A stretch of DNA of 64,000 bases from Liolophura sinensis. Taxonomy: Eukaryota > Mollusca > Polyplacophora > Chitonida > Chitonidae. Within the stretch, counting starts at the first letter, position 1, and each line of letters opens with the position of its first letter. Under the pieces are notes generated by a model. The model was not told the DNA's origin. It did not search any database and saw only the letters and a list, made by a program, of their open reading frames with translations. A program made the position numbers and the translations under genes. The stretch spans positions 28,796,484 to 28,860,483 of the forward strand of contig NC_088307.1 of assembly GCF_032854445.1 (NCBI RefSeq), read 5' to 3'. This document shows, in pieces, positions 24,700 through 64,000 of this stretch.

Positions 24700-25596
24700 T
24701 TGAGAAATGTTACTGTCTGATGCAGCCCACCACTTCATAACCCTAGACATTAGGAACACTGGAATAGAAACAGCTTCCCAGGTGAGCTTCCCAGGTGAGT
24801 TTCCCATGTGAGCTTCCCAAGTCTCTGTCAACAACTCCACTACTGAGCAAGTCTTTAGGCCTAGTTCAATGACTTTCAATCATAGAGCTGAACAGAATGG
24901 GTTGGCATTCGATTACAGCATGCAAATCTCTGCCTGTCCGACTGTATCTTAGAGCTCCAGCCCCAGCTTTCTTGAGCAGATTGTCATGATTTGTGTCAGT
25001 AGAAGCAGGAAAGAGGGGTAAGCACTATAAAATCTCGTAATTGCACTTGGCTACACGTAGCTGCATCACACAACAAATTCACTCCTTACATCAGAAGCCA
25101 CACAACCTGGTTTTAAGCTTGAGGTACTGAAAATGGGTTTAACTTGCTGGCACCTGCCCAAACGTCTCCTTTTTTTTCTCCGGCACACTATAATAAACTG
25201 AATTCTTGACTGCAGTAATAAAATTCGTAGTTCATGGCGTTCAGCCTTGTCCGCATCAAGATGTTGTTCTGAATTTCGACTGGCTCCTCTACATCAGCTG
25301 AGCTAGCTATCCCTGGGGAGCAATCTGCAGTTTCCTCGCAGCCCATCTGCCTCCTCCGCTCCCACGCAGTGGACTTACCTGTGATGCTTAGCAGAGTCAA
25401 CACCTAAATGCTAGGCTGGCACTGGCTGCTTTTCCACTCCCAACAAACTACAGCAAGTTTTGTCCAGCAGGATAACTCAGTGCAGGGCAAATTCCCACTG
25501 AACCCTGGCAGGACACAATTCTTCAGTGAACAGTTCTTCCCGACCTGCAGTGTTGTCCTGTTAGTAAGTAGACAGGGACAGGACCCAGTAACTCTG

Positions 25597-61347
<35,751 letters not shown>

Positions 61348-61844
61348 CTGAAAACACACAAAACATAACCACCGTCATCTACAGTTTTACTTCTACACTT
61401 CATATCTTAGATTTGTTCTTTCACACAAAATCAAAACAAGATATTTTCTAGATGCTGATTAACTAATTTCTAGACCAACAATATACTTCCACACATACTG
61501 GATAGTCCAGAGCTGCTGGCACTGTAGCACTCAAACCAAAAGAAAATTGTCCACATCTAAGACGCTACTGTTCTTGATGACCTCATTTCATACCAAAAAG
61601 TTTGAAGTGAAGTTATTACAACCTAGAGAGATAAAATCACATCGCAAGGTGAAGCGTATAGCCCACAAGACAGTTTGAAAATTTGGCTTTAATCATGATA
61701 ATCCTTGTTCAAAGGTGAGACTCACACCAAAATATATTTTATATAAGTTTTTGTAAACTTACTATTATGTGTTTACCAGACCCAAATACATGTACCTGTA
61801 GTCTCAATGTCAATGGAATTTACTGATGCCGCTGCAATGATTAA
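61348..61844. other. PKN intron upstream of exon a
   Basis: No candidate initiator exon was seen. Confidence 0.35.
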
Positions 61845-62375
61845 TCTACCTGGCATTCAGTTGTGGTAAACTACCTGTACATCACTCGCATTATAAGCTC
61901 TGTGTCAAAGCCTTGTTGTCACTGGCAAAGCAACATGCCAAACTAAATACTTACCTGGCATTCAGGTGTGGTAAACTACCTGTACATCACTCGCATTATA
62001 AGCTCTGTGTCAAAGCCTTGTTGTCACTGGCAAAGCAACATGCCAAACTAAATACTTACCTGGCATTCAGGTGTGGTAAACTACCTGTAGATCACTCGCA
62101 TTATAAGCCCTGAGTCAAAGCCTTGTTGTCAATGGCAAAGCAACATGCCAAACTAAATATTTACCTGGCATTCAGGTGTGGTAAACTACATGTAGATCAC
62201 TCGCATTATAAGCCCTGAGTCAAAGCCTTGTTGTCAATGGCAAAGCAACATGCCAAACTAAATATTTACCTGGCATTCAGGTGTGGTAAACTACATGTAC
62301 CTGTAGATCACTCGCATTATAAGCTCTGTGTCAAAGCCTTGTTGTCAATGGCAAAGCAACATGCCAAACTAAATA
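61845..62375. repeat. 105-bp tandem repeat, 5 copies (upstream PKN intron)
   Basis: The unit acctggcattcaggtgtggt, aaactacctgtacatcactc, gcattataagctctgtgtca, aagccttgttgtcactggca, aagcaacatgccaaactaaa, tactt begins at 61848 and 61953, then three more. Neighbouring copies share variants (tgtaga, agccctgag), which shows local homogenisation. Confidence 0.93.
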
Positions 62376-64000
62376 TGAAAGGGGAGTGAATTGTCACAAA
62401 ATGTCAGATTTAACTTTATAGTTACGAAAAGCTGAGAAGTTCTTGTGAGACAGAATGTGGACTTGGGTGACTGTGTGTACTCTACATACACGCATAATCT
62501 GAACACCACAGTGTCTCCTACATTCCACAATGCAGCACACGTGCATCTTCCCTACAATGTGGCTTTCACAATTAATGATAAGATCATGAGCACAAAGTAC
62601 CCAGTCAGTCATATATAATGGATAAATCAATTCTACCATGCCCAATACAACCTTTCCTTTGCAATGCTTTTATTCAGCATTTGAATTGATCAATAAATGA
62701 ACAAGTTGATAAATAATAAATTTATGTTCACGGTTTGATGTTTTATTTCCCTTGACTGTTGGCAACAGGGACGCTATTGGGCAATACGGTGAACACTAAA
62801 TTTCAATCAAACGTTACTTACATGTAGTACATCAAGAAGTACTAAACTAGCCTGTGATCAATTCTACTCCACTTTCTATCAGCATGAAAGTGGGTCTCCG
62901 CATACAATGTACATGTCCCATGGTATCAGAACGCTCTCACCATCCATTACTTCTGTTAAATCTATACACTTCTGTTAAATCACCCAACACTGCACCTACG
63001 GCTATAGCGTGGACCATTTTGCCTGATTCTGACAGTTCCATTGATCTTCACAGGCAGGTGCTTGAGAGTCAGGACACTTCAGAGTTAGGATGAAATAGGC
63101 AATCTAAAGCATGGTACACTTTTGAGCATAAACCTTTCACTAGTGCCGTGGACACATAAAATGCACATAAATGTTGAACATGTCTGACAGTTTCTGTGCT
63201 ATTTCAAAGTATTATCTGGACCATTCAACTCTGGTCACATAAAAAAATGTACATGTACAGGCACAATGTCAAATTTACAGGGAAGACAAAAGTGAACCAC
63301 TTAGGAGAAACTTGCCCTGGAAGACTATTCTATTACTGATGTGACAGAAGTGAAATGCAGTTTTAGGAATTCCAGTAAAACTTATAAAATATATTGTTCA
63401 AATCATCTTTTTCCCCAGTGGGATTTCTTTTTACCTTTCAAAAATACCTCAAGATGAAAACACCTTTCTCAGATCAATACAACATGCCTAACTCATAAAA
63501 AATCAGGAATTTTCTGAACACGGATGACATTTTAGGTCTACATATGTACATATATGTAGACTAATAATCTAAAGACCCAGACAGACATGTTTCCACTCAC
63601 AAATCTGGCTGCAAAGCCTGAGGGTACTTCACGATGTAACAACACACGTTTACATACATACTAATGAATGCTTTGATATGTAGAAAGACTGTTTTTGCTT
63701 TAAGCCATACAGGGAGCCATGTGCAAAAGTCTCCCCTTATAGGAGTTCCAGCTAAATGTACATGACGATGGGCAGGTACATCAAGCCAGGGAATACATGT
63801 ACATGTACGTCTCAGGGACCGTACAATGCCAACAACAACCAACAGCATCTTGACAGGAGCCCAACGATGGATGCAGGACAAAACCTTCCATTTAAAATAC
63901 ATGTAACACTGTGAGAAACATTGTAAATGTCATATAGGTAGCTGGAAGATTTCCCAATCATCATGTCATGAAGAGAGTTGAACAATATTTGTAGGCTTGG
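62376..64000. other. No recognisable exon; upstream PKN intron or 5' region
   Basis: I looked for an ATG-bearing exon ending in phase 0 with a GT donor on the minus strand and could not support one. TACATGTA motifs are frequent. A weak piece of repeat family 5 may lie at 63005-63050. Confidence 0.35.

Larger units (their letters stand above)
23781..25596. other. PKN 3' flank / possible 3' UTR, microsatellite and G-rich tract
   Basis: The part next to 25597 may be PKN 3' UTR. It also contains an AC/AT microsatellite at about 24527-24590, a G-rich tract at 24674-24699, and a short 15-bp direct repeat (agcttcccaggtgag) at about 24770-24825. No other gene is seen. Confidence 0.4.

Noticed and set aside
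63597-63902. 101-codon minus-strand ORF considered as a PKN first exon
   Set aside because: Its apparent GTGAGT donor is not preceded by any sequence resembling a PKN N-terminus and its composition is not convincing.

Overview
This is a eukaryotic (animal) nuclear window. It holds one large, clearly recognisable gene, no prokaryotic features, and an unusually heavy load of minisatellites and SINE-like repeats. Several tRNA-derived-looking SINE families recur. One begins with a 'gattggtgttttacgccgta' type head, and another contains a 'ggcgagtccatgccgcca' block. From memory they look molluscan or lophotrochozoan, so a mollusc-like invertebrate is my best guess, but nothing here proves the phylum.

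The right 60% (about 25.6-61.3 kb, minus strand) is a protein kinase N (PKN/PRK) gene. I could join 20 coding exons with consensus splice sites and consistent phases. Together they give 2,991 nt, that is 996 codons plus a stop. The order is HR1a, HR1b, HR1c, a C2-like domain, a Pro/Ser-rich linker, an AGC kinase catalytic domain, and a C-terminal tail with turn motif and an acidic hydrophobic motif. Only the start-codon exon is missing; it should lie upstream (above 61,347, in or beyond this window). The introns contain at least 16 separate tandem arrays with units of 22-180 bp. One of these is built from the gene's own 3' splice site.

The left 40% is gene-poor. It has a 54-bp array (1-3965), two 22-bp arrays that share the same left flank (5.4-5.8 and 8.85-10.4 kb), and a decayed Ty3/Gypsy-type pol region on the minus strand (15.6-18.0 kb) split by a SINE. 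A 33-bp array, a 50-bp array and several SINE copies follow. A TATA-plus-signal-peptide first exon on the minus strand near 13.4 kb may start a small secreted-protein gene.

By adding up my own boundaries, tandem arrays occupy roughly 18-19 kb of the 64 kb. Many long open frames here are by-products of array units divisible by three and should not be read as genes. I found no previously undescribed multi-gene system. The most unusual structures are the splice-acceptor minisatellite, minisatellites apparently born inside SINEs, and a TIR element with a relic of an acidic N-terminal ORF.
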